From: Paraphysomonas bandaiensis
Taxonomy: Eukaryota; Chrysophyceae
DNA length: 48,024 nt
Assembly (NCBI GenBank): GCA_965644295.1
Contig: CBFFRP010000531.1
Location: 1-48,024 of the forward strand
Reading direction: 5' to 3'
Below the pieces are notes generated by a model, which was given only the letters and a program-made list of their open reading frames with translations, searched no databases and was not told the DNA's origin. Below are positions 12,502-23,912 of the stretch, piece by piece (position 1 is the first letter of the stretch; the number at the start of each line of letters is the position of its first letter). The position numbers and the translations under genes were made by a program.

Positions 12502-14158
12502 ATGAAACGTCGTGACGAAAATCGCCAACTTAGACCTGAGGAGTTAGAAGCTCTTGAGAATGTAACCGAGGAGAGGGACACGTATACGAGAGCCTCTGCT
12601 GATGTATTACAAACCAGACGTATACTTAAACCAAAGAGGTATGAACGTATTTCTATAGAATACACACTGTGTAATTGAATAATAGGAAATCATATAATGC
12701 GTCGAGTGATAATGATGCCTCTTCAACCTCTATGTCGCCCTTTGGGTCTTTGTCTGGTTCTACAGGTGGTGCTGGGGCCTCGAATCCATTCTCTGGACTC
12801 TCATCACTGTCTAAGCGTTCATCTGTTGCATCTGGAGATAGCAAGTCGCTCGGTTTCAATCTTGCACCCACGCAGAATTCTATGAAACAGCCGTTTGGGT
12901 CCACTGAAATCACAAAATCCTCAAGCAGTGCTCTGTCCAGCACCAACTCTAACTCGAACAGTAATAGTGCCAATAGCAGTAAGATCCAGCGCCTAAATCA
13001 GTCATTTCTCCAGTGGATGTCGAAACAAATCGTCGAACATCCCATATCTATCTGGTCAGCTGGGTTACAGGTGCGGTTTTAGCTTGGTTTACTAACTACT
13101 TCTGATGCAATATGTTTTAAATCTATTAGAATTACATCGACTACGCTGAGAAGATCGCAGAGGAAAGTCCAGTCCCAACTTCTGCATCTACCGCCTCTGC
13201 AACCACTACGCCTTCGTTACCGTCCTCTACAAATTTTTCGGTGAATCCCTCCTCTGATTCTAAACCTGCATCCACTTTTTCGTTCAAGCCCTCTGGTAAT
13301 GCCTCCTCTGATGCTAAACCTGCTTCCTCTTTCTCATTCAAACCCTCTACGAATACCTCCTCTGATGCAAATTCTTCTTCCTCTTTCTCATTCAAGCCAA
13401 CTGGTGATACCTCCTCTGATGCTAAACCTGCTTCCTCTTTCTCATTCAAACCCTCTGGTAATGCGTCCTCTGATGCTAATCCTTCTTCCTCTTTCTCATT
13501 CAAGCCCTCCGGTAATGCCTCCTCTGATGCCAACCCTTCTTCCTCTTTCTCATTCAAGCCCTCTGGTAATGCCTCCTCTGGTGCTAATCCTTCTTCCTCT
13601 TTCTCATTCAAACCTTCTACAAATGCATCTTCTGCCACAACAAGCGGTGGATTTGGGTCATCTGGGCTTTCATTCAGTGCTCCATCAGCATCAGCTCCAT
13701 CGTTTTCTTTATCTAGTGCGGGAACTAACTCTGCTACAACTAACGGTGGTGGGGAAGCTGGAGATGAGGAGGACGGTGATGCGATGCCAGCTCTTGAGCC
13801 CGAAGAAGTGTTGAGAAATGATCAAGATAAGGACGAGATCCTTTACGAGACCGCGTGTAAACTCTTCAGGTTCTCCAAGGAAGATAAAGAATGGCGTGAG
13901 AGCGGTAAAGGCACATTGAGGGTGACCAGAGAGCCTGGCAGCACAATCAAGAGAATATTAATTCGAAATTCACTCGGCAAAATTACGCTTAACTCGAATA
14001 TTTGCAAGGGCATGAACTTCAAGAAGTCTGGGAAAAATGGAGTTCAGTTTATGGCGGGAGATGACAGCGGCAAGCTGCAGGCATATATGGCAAAAGTTAA
14101 AAACGATGTTGTATCAGATACAGTAGATTTTCTTTCTAAGGCCGAAATGGAGTCATAA
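12502..14158 (+). CDS. NUP50: Nup50/Nup2-like nucleoporin with Ran-binding domain
   Basis: Exons 12502-12638, 12686-13070 and 13130-14158 give 516 aa. The basic N-terminus (MKRRDENRQL ... LQTRRILKPKR) resembles the importin-alpha-binding segment of Nup50. The middle is Ser/Asn-rich. Residues about 210-340 hold roughly seven repeats of 16 residues of the type SFSFKPSGNASSDANP, encoded by a 48-bp minisatellite. One GFG follows. The final 110 residues are a RanBP1-type Ran-binding domain (LYETACKLFRF ... WRESGKGTLRV ... KITLNSNI). The expected place is the nuclear basket side of the pore, helping cargo release and importin recycling. The repeats keep FSF but carry Lys where FxFG has Gly, so most are not classical FG repeats. 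Confidence 0.88.
13255..13620. repeat. 48-bp coding minisatellite in the nucleoporin gene
   Basis: About seven to eight tandem 48-bp units with few mismatches, in frame, encoding the 16-residue SFSFKPS-type repeat. Copy number is likely to vary between alleles without frameshift. Confidence 0.9.
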
Positions 14159-14663
14159 GTAGAGCTGTTGTCGTTGAACCAAGATGATAGAACACTTTTT
14201 GTGTGTAAAATTGTTTTTATATGACTTCGCTCATATATTCTGCTGGCACAACAGCTCCATTATTGAGCTCTCAAGCGTAACTTGGTATCGCTACTTTAGA
14301 AATATTCACGGCCATTCATTCTAGTTGAAATTAGTAGTGGATCAAACATAAAATTCAGCAGCTTTTTGGATAGAATCCTTGCTACTTTAGAATTTAGAAG
14401 ATTACGTAGTAGTTATACTTTGACATGGGCTGTAAGGAGGTTTTATCATCCTGCACTCCATATTTTGAATCGAGGACGAAATAGAGAATCCGAATTAACG
14501 CGGGGTCTCCCCTTTTTGTTCAAAACATCGTTTAGTAATCAGTTCATAATTCCAAAACTATAATAACTGCTCAATTTCACACTTATTATATTTGCAAGCA
14601 TCAGTAAATACGGAAGAGAGGTCACAAGATAGAATAAACACTTAGCTGGTTATTACAACATAA
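14159..14663. other. Convergent 3' spacer
   Basis: Short AT-rich interval between the nucleoporin and PA-domain genes. The string CTACTTTAGAA occurs twice (about 14291 and 14380). No gene recognised. Confidence 0.5.
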
Positions 14664-15452
14664 CTATAGAAATTCTTCATCACCATTGGGGCATTGGTAC
14701 TGGGTTACATTCTGCCAGCCTAATAAAGGTACTTCAATACGCTTGTTTTTCATCATGGCTCTAATCTTCTCCCCTGTACTCAGAGTCACTAGTAAAACAG
14801 GTACAGTGACATCTCTCCACAACATGGCGCTGTCATAGGCTCCGAATCCACCTTCTGATGGAGACCCTACTCTACGCCCGCAGTGCTGGAACGCCTCACT
14901 ACACTGACCATCATCGACAACTATTATTGCCAATGTACCGGTCTATACAATTCAAGTTATATGACCAAGCGTGAAAATAGCGTAACATGGCACCTTTTGT
15001 ATGTTTTTAACTTTTTCTACGAGAGAAACTTTCCCTCTATCTACAAGGGCTATGCTATCTCTCAGTTCATGTCTGTTCATAATCTTCCTACTTTCGCCAA
15101 AATTGGGTATACTGTACACAATATCTGCAGTATGTATATTCAGCATCAGCGTTAACTCCGTACACATATTACTCTACCAGATGTTAAATGGAAATGCCTT
15201 GGGCCATGTCGAGCTATCATTCCAAGAACTGCCAAATATAGGGACTCATCACATCAACTTCAAATATGAAATTATTTTACCTATCGAACCTTCCCGCTCT
15301 GGAGATGGGCATCTTGTGCAAAACTTTATTATTTTCAATGCACTATGAACAGAATCGCTGTGACTGCTGTTAATATTGATCAATAGAGCTGAAGAGAACA
15401 GAGAAGCATATGTCAATAAGACCACTAATCTGATTGCATCATTGTATCTCAT
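14664..15452 (-). CDS. Secreted or membrane-anchored PA (protease-associated) domain protein
   Basis: Four exons, 15281-15452, 15178-15228, 14994-15124 and 14664-14942, join in phase to 210 aa. The N-terminus has a hydrophobic segment (LVVLLTYASLFSSALLI, residues 9-25) that fits a signal peptide or anchor. The PA domain spans about residues 75-195: DSIALVDRGKVSLVEKV, then GTLAIIVVDDGQCSEAF, then VPVLLVTLSTGEKIRAMM. No protease, RING or other catalytic domain follows, so it is a stand-alone PA protein like human PRADC1. PA domains mediate protein contacts or lid functions in secretory and vacuolar proteins; the partner is unknown. The 51-nt second exon is supported only by splice signals and phase. 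Confidence 0.75.
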
Positions 15453-16379
15453 TCATGCACATAAGAATGATAATATTTACACAAAATTTATAGAAAGAAT
15501 CAAAGATCTTTACAGTGTATCTGTCTACATGTATATGTATATGTATGTATATGTGGAGTGATGAGGACTGAGTTAGGTATTCTCTGCACTCGTCTCACAA
15601 CACTAATACAATAGAATATAAACTAACAGACAAATGAGATGCAAGAGATTATCATAAACTGCAGTGTTGATGCATCTATCGCTCTGTGGGATCTACTCAG
15701 TGTGGGTGTGGGTGTCATAGTATGTATATATAGCAGCCGTGTATGTAGCATCATATCCGTTGACTCAGATACTGGTGTATACACAGACTACGTTCCGTTG
15801 TATACCATGGAGACGTTTTTCGACAAAGCGGACCAGCAGCTTCATTTTTTTGTATTGTGTTTTTTCGTATGGAAAATGAGTGTAGAGCTTTGAAATTGAC
15901 CCACAATTTTTTTAGAACGAGTGGGACCATCTACAGTCCGTATGGAAGTCATCATCACCAGTTCAAACCCTCACTTACATTCCATAAACGAAGTGACGAG
16001 CAGCAGTTAGAAGAAGGGCAAGAAGGAACATCCACACACAAAAAAAAATCAAGTGGTGTATAGTCGCCAATCAGTCACTGTGGACGTATCGGCATCCTTT
16101 GTATATTTTTGTTCCAAGATGCCGCTAATATTGAGACAATAATTATCTGTATTCCAGCCGTAGTTGTATTGAAGTAATATAGAGTATATTTGCTTCTATT
16201 TAATCCCGAAAAATATGATGCAGACTGCCGACACGGACACCTGGGCGTGTACCGAGATCAGTATGTACTGTGTATATGTATGAACATATGTACGTATGTA
16301 CATGTATGCATGTATATGTCCATATATACACAGTTGTCTGTACCATTATTCTTAAACTATCCATATATACAACAATACA
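15453..16379. other. Spacer between PA-domain gene and eIF3i
   Basis: Bidirectional upstream region. A plus-strand open frame at 15639-15893 and another ending at 16063 have some coding character (ADQQLHFF, and after a possible intron NEWDHLQSVWKSSS). No family or consistent exon chain could be established. The conserved upstream element at 16083-16210 lies here. Confidence 0.4.
16083..16210 (+). promoter_or_regulatory. Conserved upstream element, copy A (before eIF3i)
   Basis: Closely matches the reverse complement of 21613-21745. A 34-bp identical core begins CGGCATCCTTTGTATATTTT. Matches continue through CTAATATTGAGACAA, GCCGTAGTTGTA and AATCCCGAA. Copy A ends 170 bp before the eIF3i start and points toward it. 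It could be a shared promoter element, a shared 5' leader, or an insertion of a small mobile element. Confidence 0.65.
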
Positions 16380-17602
16380 ATGAGCTCATCATTGCCTCGA
16401 GTAAACTCACAGTTGGTACGTCATCACTACCCCTCTATTAATCATACAACACCTCTCATATTCATATACAGCAACCCATTCTATTAAAGGGCCATGAGAG
16501 ATCCATCACTCAAGTGAAATACAATGCTGATGGAGATCTTATCTTCACTTGTGCTAAAGATAATAAACCAACTGTATGGTATGCTGAAACAGGGGAGAGA
16601 ATTGGGACATACGAGGGACATAAAGGTGCAGTATGGGACTTAGATCCTAACTGGGATTCCACATACTTAGTCACTGCATGTGCTGATGGCAGTGCGCGTC
16701 TATTCGAGACAACTACTGGTAGATATATTGCTAGAATGCCTCACCGTGGGTATGATTATCTATTGTACGCGTATTATTTTGCTCTTAACTGTTGCATAGC
16801 GCTGTGAGAGCGGTTTCATGGGGTGAGGGATCACATGTCTTCGCCACGGCTTCTGATCCTTTTACCTCAAGAGAGCGCGGTCTTATCTCAATATTTGAGT
16901 TCCCAAAAGACGATGGTGCGTAGTAATCTGAGCAGTTGCGAGACCAGGAGACCCATAATTTGTTACTTGATAGGTTTGGCTCTTTCAGGTGACGAATGTC
17001 TGCACACTCCCAAGCTAGAAATCGAAGTGGACGACCTCAACAAGGCCACATGCCTGGCCTGGACCACTGCTAATGAACACATTCTTGCTGGATTTGACTC
17101 TGGTATGATTGTAAAATATGATCCAAACACAGGGAAGGAGGTGACCCGTGTCCAGTTCCACGAGGACCGCGTGAATCGTCTCAACTTCAATGTTGACAAG
17201 ACTCTTTTTATTACCGCCTCAAAGGACACTACATCGAAGTTAGTGGACCCTGTCAACCTGGAAGTTATTAAGTCATTCAGCACGGACCGGCCGGTGAATG
17301 GAGCCGTTATTCACCCACATAAACCCCACGTATTGCTTGGAGGAGGACAGGACGCCATGAGCGTCACTGTTACAGCTGCCAATGTTGGAAAGTTCGAGAC
17401 GCGTTTCTTCCACTACATCTATGGGGAGGAGTTCGGGAGAGTTAAAGGTCATTTCGGTCCCATCAATGCCATTGCTATCCACCCACAGGGCAAATCATAT
17501 GCCAGCGGCTCGGAAGATGGCTTCATTCGCCTTCACCATTTCGACTCGGCATACTTGAATTGCCCGGATCACATTCCTGATGACTTGAAAACCGCAGAGT
17601 AG
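16380..17602 (+). CDS. EIF3I: Eukaryotic translation initiation factor 3 subunit i (WD40 propeller)
   Basis: Exons 16380-16415, 16472-16749, 16800-16915 and 16989-17602 give 347 aa, close to the usual 325-345. It forms a seven-bladed WD40 propeller in the peripheral eIF3b-g-i module and acts in scanning on the 40S subunit. Diagnostic blocks: PILLKGHERSITQVKYN at the start, KDNKPTVWY, GTYEGHKGAVWDLD, RPVNGAVIHPHKPHVLLGGG, and near the end EEFGRVKGHFGPINAIAIHP followed by SYASGSEDGFIRLHHFD. The start is inferred: a 12-codon first exon places MSSSLPRVNSQL before the conserved QPILLKGH. Most orthologues start directly at that motif, so exon 1 is the uncertain part. Confidence 0.95.
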
Positions 17603-18014
17603 ACGACAGGCAGAAAACGGTGAACATAACGGTGAATGTGTGACGAAGGGTAGATTACAAAGCTGCCATGTTGGCCGTAGGTTATAGACTCAGTCACCTC
17701 TCTCGTAATGGTCGTTGGCGCCGTCATGAGCAACGAGTGTGTATCATTGTAGTCCCTTTTGTCTTGTTCAGAGTAAATTTTCAATGCCTTATCTAGTAAT
17801 AATATATTCTTACATAGTCCGACATTATGCCTTCTTTTTGAAGTCAAAGAACTCTAAAATATCAAATACACGTATCCTGGAAAACAGGTTGTAGTCAATT
17901 ATATTTCGCTGTCCCAATTAATTGGGTTGGAATAAGAATTGATAATCTAAATTAGATACTCATGTAGCTATATATTAGCTGCCAACTTCCAACATAGCTT
18001 GCTCAATCTGTTTT

Positions 18015-18185
18015 TGCAGCAGCCCGGCGAATTGTTTAATCTGTCTCTCAGCAGTCAGCAGTTGCTATTGGCTATTGGCTATTGGCTATTGGACACATCC
18101 TATTGGATAGTAGACCTATAGTAAGATTCAACCTTTATCTAGGTACATGTGGCTTGTACCGCTTATAAGTATGTGTAGTAACGTT
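18015..18185 (+). repeat. Dispersed repeat, copy 2
   Basis: Diverged same-orientation copy of 5228-5375, sharing the ordered blocks CAGCCCGG, AATCTGTCTCT, CTATAGTAAG, TTCAACCTTT, TTGTACCGCTTAT and ATGTGTAGTAAC. It also contains an inserted run of four GCTATTG units. Confidence 0.75.
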
Positions 18186-19463
18186 ATAATTTTTATACAC
18201 ACATCAATAATTGTACGTTGCTAGTATCAAATTGGACTTTTCCTTTGCTCTAGGAAGCCACAGGCACCATTTCATAAAACTTCTTTTTACTTATTACAAG
18301 CTCTACCACGGTTCCACATGACCACAAACACCTCACAGTGACCACACTCCACGAATTACGCACCGAAACTATTAAAGACCTACATAATCAGGTCTTTGGA
18401 TGGACGCTCAACAATCAACAAACACCCAACTACAAAATAACAATTGAGCCTTGACACACTTCAGTATTAAAGTTTGGCATTATATTATGAGAAGTATTAA
18501 CATAACAACTGAAAGATAAACTTATACTCAATGCTGAGAATTATAAATTATAATCAATATATCTCTTATCATTTACCAATTTCATGTTGTCTCTACTGCC
18601 ACGCATTTCTCGCACGATCTTACTTCTTCGTCACTACAACTCTCATCTCATTCATCCTCACAGTACGATTAATAAGAGTACAACTGTATACTACTGTAAG
18701 TTATATACCTTATAACTACAGCCTTTAATTACTCTCATATAACAGAACTCAACATCCAGTGCAGGGATGCAGCCCTGGCAGTTGCTCTCTGCCCCACAGC
18801 ATGGCCTCTCCCAGTGCCATCCCCGGATTATGCATATCCACCAGGCTACATGTTGGCAGCTCTCACACTTACTTAAAGACTCACCATCCTGAAGTCAGAA
18901 GATGTCAGGTATATCAACACCCTGATAGCTCACTGATGAAAATTATTTATATTATATGAACAAGAGGCTGAGTAAACTTACCAGTACAGATTAGACAACT
19001 AAGACGAGATGGTATTCTGTTGCCGAGAACACACACAACGACAAAGTTAAGCAATAAAAGAATTTGTAAAACTCTGTTTACAGAGGGCACCAATATGCAG
19101 CGATGGCGAAACGGAAGATAAAAGAAAGTGAAATTTCCCCCCCCCTGATTTTGTGGTCGTTGTGTGTTGTAGAGGTGAAAGGGAAAAGGGACTCTAGAAA
19201 GCACAAACAAATCAGGAGATTCAGAAACACATACACATGCATGCGTTTGCTGCAAATTAACGACAAATCTTGAGCATATATAAATTTCACCTAATCTTAT
19301 AGTTCATTACTACAGTACCATCTAGTTCTCATTATTGCCTGCGCATGTAACAGAAAAGCAATAACTGTACGCCAATGAGTGAACTGATTATTATTCAACA
19401 GCCCAATAGTACTCCAGCTACACACTCTACTACTCTAGTCTCTAGTACCACTACTTATTACCT

Positions 19464-19681
19464 GACACTAGCCGGGAGTCTCTGGAGCTTAAAGCCATTT
19501 CTGATGCATTTTCCTTTTTACCACGACTGAGAGCATTGCTCAGTAAGTCGAGTATATCCACTACCTCACCTGCATGGTCTTCTTCTTCCATTTCAAACAC
19601 GGTTTCATGCTGTAAATCAGCACATGAATCAACGACGTACTCGGACTGAACTTTTCTCCCCTCTAATACTAATAGTGACAA
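19464..19681 (-). pseudogene. Orphan exon-like fragment, unknown
   Basis: The minus-strand open frame reads LVLEGRKVQSEYVVDSCADL, then a helical acidic stretch (EVVDILDLLSNALSRGKKEN), and ends at a GTAATA donor-like site near 19463. A 44-nt intron and a short terminal exon ending in GVLLGC would fit. The upstream side runs into the TTAGTAACACTT repeat, so the rest of the gene is missing or displaced. No family recognised. Confidence 0.3.
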
Positions 19682-19691
19682 GTAACCTTAC

Positions 19692-19762
19692 ACTTAGTAA
19701 CACTTACTTCTATTCACACTTAGTAACAACTTAGTAAAACTTACTTCTATTCACACTTAGTA
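19692..19762 (+). repeat. TTAGTAACACTTACTTCTATTC repeat, two units
   Basis: Two adjacent near-identical units of about 34 bp. The same unit occurs once more at about 38122-38155, just left of the hAT remnant, so it belongs to a dispersed family. Confidence 0.7.
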
Positions 19763-19837
19763 TATATATTTATATATATATATTGTACTTGAAAGCTTGT
19801 AAGACAATAATAATTGCAATTATTAATCAGGCATCCA

Positions 19838-19870
19838 ATTATTGGCAATTAATTGTTACGCAAGCTGCAA
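19838..19870 (-). repeat. Short AT-rich dispersed repeat (GGCAATTAATTGTTACGCAAGC)
   Basis: The reverse complement of this stretch matches 43144-43165 (GGCTTGCGTAACAATTA). Related GCAAGCTGTAGTCAATTA sequence occurs near 5464. It is likely part of the same non-coding repeat family scattered through the spacers. Confidence 0.5.
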
Positions 19871-20226
19871 ATCAGATTACATTTCGTTATTCCAAGGAGT
19901 CTAGTACTGCATGCGATTAATTTTTACTTTCAATTTACTGGTAGGTTTGCTTTATGTAGTACTGACAATCCGGTTATATATATTGCCATTAGCTTAATTA
20001 TTTTAAAAAATCATAAATAATTCAAATCTACTACTCGTAACAAAACATAAAGGAATAAATTTGACAGCGGCTTCCATGTCAAAGCTTTTCCTAGCGTACT
20101 CTATAGATCTTTAACATAACATAATAGCCCATATACAAAGCAAGTCACGCAATATAACAGAATGTTTCAAATCACTGGAATTGGAATAGAATGTGATAAG
20201 TAAATATATCAAATGCCATTTCTATG

Positions 20227-21426
20227 TTATCTTGAAGCGACTCGCTGACCAACAGGATGGCCCTCACGAGTCCTCTTTCCGGGAGAGAAGCTTAAGGGTG
20301 GTGTGGTGCTTACATCCATCTGTGGACTGGGTGTGGAGCAAAACAAATCCATTTCCTCAGCACAGGACACTGGGCTATGGTTGCAGATATCCTCTGTTAT
20401 AGGCTGACAAAGAGGCCGGGGGGTTGATACAATCCATGGGTCCGACATCAGCTCTCCAGCAGTCGGGCGCTGGGAGGGATCTTTCTTAAGAATTTTTCGG
20501 ACCAAATCCTTTGCCACATCCGAAACCTCATCCCATCGAGGACCACGTAGTGGGAAATATGCCGCCTGTACGATCTGTTCCCGACAATTCATGTCGAATG
20601 GAGGACTCCCCACTAGCATACCGTACAAACACACTCCCACTTGCCAAACGTCAGTAGCTGGTGAATGTATACCTTCAAGAATAGTTTCGGGGGCACGGTA
20701 TCCTGCTGTGCCGAGATGCTTCTCACTGCGGTGTTCTTTCTCCCCATCAGGTAGCTGAACCATCATGCCGACATCAATCAACTTGGCACAGGCGTTAGGG
20801 CCACGATGTGTAAACATTATGTTTTCCAACTTGATGTCACCTACACAGTCAATTCGTCAAAAGCGAAGTGTAAACATAGCGCTTCACATACAGTGAACAT
20901 AGCGATTTCTATGTAGCTCTGCCACAGTTGTAATGATATCAGAGAAAGTCCTCTTTAACTCGTTCTCAGAAAGGTAGGCTCGCTTTTCTAGAGTATTCAG
21001 TAGGTCACCGCCTTCCAACAGCTCGGTCACTACACACGGAAAAGATTGCATAAATTGTTTGTTACGTGCCACGCCAATATGAGTGTCCATGAATACGGCC
21101 TCCATATGGACGATTCCAGATATATGACTCAGGCTTTTGAGCATTTGGATCTCTCCCTCAATATCAGACATTTTTGGTCGTCTTCTCCCGTAACCGAAAA
21201 ATTTCATAGCGACTTTTTTATTACAAGGTACCCAAAGGCCTGAGTAGACAACACCATATGCACCCTGCTGCAGTAAATGCCCAACAATAAAATCTTGAGC
21301 CTTACCAGTGCATTCCCCGTGAAAGAGTGAGATACCCTCCTCTTTCTGCATGATACAGGGGCTACTATGAACCGTCTTGCACTTGAATAGAGGTAGCGGT
21401 GCTTGGTTATGCATATACATGCACAA
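20227..21426 (-). CDS. Serine/threonine protein kinase, non-RD type
   Basis: Exon 1 is 20892-21426 and exon 2 is 20227-20840, with a 51-nt intron, giving 382 aa from the first Met. Visible: a glycine loop with a non-standard first position (LQQGAYGVVYSG), the ATP lysine in VAMKFFG, HCDIKLEN in place of HRDLKPxN, DVG in place of DFG, and GTAGYRAPE with YGMLVGSPPF in the C-lobe. The intron falls exactly within the catalytic-loop Cys codon. Catalytic Asp, Asn and metal-binding Asp are kept, so activity is plausible without activation-loop control. The tail of about 60 residues is Ser/Thr/Pro-rich. The substrate is unknown. The N-terminal start is uncertain: Met1 or the later Met before QKEEG. 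Confidence 0.85.
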
Positions 21427-23912
21427 CCGCCAAGGTATGTCAAGAGTTAGTGAGTTTCCAGTGATATAGAGTTAGGCAGGCTGAGATCTGATGCATTCTA
21501 CACGTTTCTTCATATATAAAACTATTGAAAAAATTTACAAAAAATTCAACTGAAAATTTAATCCTCGGACTGGCCCCATCCGCCCACCGTATCAGCAGTC
21601 AGCAACTTATTCTTCGGGAATAAAATGAAGCAACAATACTCTATATAAGTCCTGTATAACTACGGCAGTAATACACAGAATTGTTGTCTCAATATTAGAG
21701 GCATCTTGGAACAAAAATATACAAAGGATGCCGAGACGACTGTGTGGATATATACGATATTGAAGTACTAAACTGTGTGTATTTCCTGGAATAGATAGAA
21801 TTTTTCTAGAAACCAGGGATATTGTGAGGAATACAATATCAAAGATTGTGATTGGATGATATTGTGAAAGTATTTGAGGATTTGACATATCATGGAACTT
21901 TTCTTCCAGAAACCGGCTTTTTATGAAATAATGGGTTGCAAGATTATACTGCTGTACTGTATATAATGTTTGGAAATCAGGGATTTTCTTCATAATTTAT
22001 GATGCATATCCTGCCGCACCCACACAGTAGATGGTTGCTATGTCCAGCGTAGACATCAGATTGTTCCTGGAGAATCCCAATAGAGTCATAGAGCAGATAG
22101 ACACTGATGAGACACAGAGAGGGTCTGGAGTATACCGTCCCTTGTCATTCATAATCATGAGGATGATGCCATGTATATATCAGTGAACAGACAACCATAT
22201 GATCGTGTGATCATATGAGGGCAGAGGGGAATATCACTCCTACTACTATCTCATACATTATACATACATATACATATATATGTAAATAAAAAAACATGTC
22301 CCAATCCCCCCTAAAGACACTCAGTCCAATGCCCGTATCTATATACCATACCCATACACTGTACGTGGAGTAGATATGAACGAAAGTGCCATAAAGGACA
22401 CACCTTCATTTTTTTTGTATGACAGTTTAATATACGGATAATAGACACTGTATATCAGCACTTCAAGTCATTGAATATTAACGTCAATTTCTATATGTTA
22501 TAGTGTCACTTTTTTGTCATATTGAGGAACTGATGTGTGGTGAAGACTACTGACCATATGGGACAGTGTGTATGTGTATGTGTATATGTGTATGTACTGA
22601 CCATATGAGGCAGTGTGCATATGTATATGTGTATGTGTGTATATGTGCGGTATATGTATACGTACAGTATGTATGGTAATATTATTTAGATTTGGACGAC
22701 TTCATAATAATAACCATAGCTACATCATCACGTCAACACCCTCGTCACTGTTGAACTATAATACACTTAATAAGGTAGTTACACCATTGGGATGACGAGA
22801 TAGCCCAGCCATATCTGTAGTATCAAGCTGCCGTTTACGGATGTATGGACAGGCATAGTTAAAGTATGCTATGATGATTATCTAAAGTAACTAGAAGAAA
22901 ATGCAATCTATGTAGCTTTACCAACCTTATATACACGCTATATCATACATTCTACCAATCCTTCCACAAATCGTTACAACACTATTTGAATTTTATAAAC
23001 CTAACCTCTAAAATAGCGAAACGACAGTTTACAATCGTGACGAAAGTGTCAAGAAACCACTGTGCGTGCCTCCTTGAATAGCTCTGGAGGAGAGACTCAT
23101 TGACACTCCATATACTCTTCAGGTCATTTGAGTGTGATGTTAAATATACTGCTTTCATTTAGTTAAAATTCTACGCTTCCTATTGATTTGTCTTCGTCGG
23201 TTTGAGTTCGAGTCACTTCTACTGAAGCTGACCTTTTTCTACATTCACATCTATGAAACTAAAATTATGAACAATATTACATTTTACATATGCTGATGTG
23301 TTACAATGTAATAGCTATCGACGTCTATCATCCCCTAAAACCAAAATTATTCTATACAACTATGATGTACACGATTTCAGGGGCTATTTGTTTAGAATGC
23401 ATCATATGGTATATACCAACAGCTGAATTCTAGACTATCATCGTTAAGAGATGTACACCAATTTCGACACGATGTGTGAAATATTCGTGCTAAGAATCAC
23501 CCGTTATCATACATTACTTCTTGCCAATTCATGTGTCAGATTCCAAACCTGTCACCTGATGACACCATTGTCAGACAGAGGTATATTACACCTTCGGTTA
23601 ATTTTGATTTCCAAGCAATGTATCGGAGTGCTTCTCTATGATGGTGCATACTATCATCTATGCTTGCATTGAATAGCCTGCACGTGTGTATATAAAGAGA
23701 GCGCCGTGCCTCCAGTAAACCCGAATGTGCAAAATCCAAATTAGGGTCTGACATACATTCTATATCGTTACAACTTGAACTTTCTTTCCAGGTTAGTCGT
23801 GACTTCAACCATTTCGGAGAGAGCGAAACATGTGATTCCATACCGTTTGATTTGGATTAGGAGATGCAATGTACGGTTGTCAACCCACCCATCAAGGGGT
23901 AATGAAGAAAGC
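21427..23912. other. Long spacer upstream of kinase, no confident gene
   Basis: It contains the upstream element copy B and (TG/TA)-rich runs near 22560-22670. A pair of diverged similar stretches lies at about 22380-22500 and 23036-23145, both with ACGAAAGTG, GACACT...CATATA and CAGGTCATT-like blocks. The minus-strand open frame 23536-23841 (101 codons; KWLKSRLTWKESSSCNDIE) sits just downstream of the repeat-protein gene and is not recognised. Confidence 0.45.
21613..21745 (-). promoter_or_regulatory. Conserved upstream element, copy B (before the kinase)
   Basis: Inverted copy of 16083-16210. Read on the minus strand it points toward the kinase gene and ends about 187 bp before the assigned kinase start, close to the 170 bp seen at eIF3i. 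Confidence 0.65.

Larger units (their letters stand above)
17603..20226. other. Long repeat-rich spacer with coding-like fragments
   Basis: The 2.6 kb between eIF3i and the kinase gene contain the second copy of the 5228 repeat, a short GCTATTG tandem run (18064-18091), repeat TTAGTAACACTTACTTCTAT units (about 19692-19760), and AT-rich sequence. Coding-like stretches include plus-strand TTLHELRTETIKDLHNQVFG (about 18330-18390) and ELNIQCRDAALAVALCPTAW (about 18746-18805), each after a plausible acceptor. No complete gene could be assembled. Confidence 0.5.

Noticed and set aside
13141-13638. Minus-strand EGLNEKEEEGLASEEALP-type repeat frame
   Set aside because: Antisense of the in-frame FSFKP minisatellite; the plus strand links to a Ran-binding domain and is clearly the coding strand.
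15639-15893. Frame with SVDASIALWDL resembling a WD40 blade
   Set aside because: Isolated single motif with no further blades and no consistent splice chain; probably chance.
23190-23235. GAGTTCGAGTCAC resembling a tRNA T-arm
   Set aside because: No matching acceptor stem, D-arm or anticodon arm could be folded upstream.
23536-23841. 101-codon minus-strand frame just downstream of the repeat-protein gene
   Set aside because: No family signal, no supporting splice sites or neighbours; left in the spacer description rather than called as a gene.
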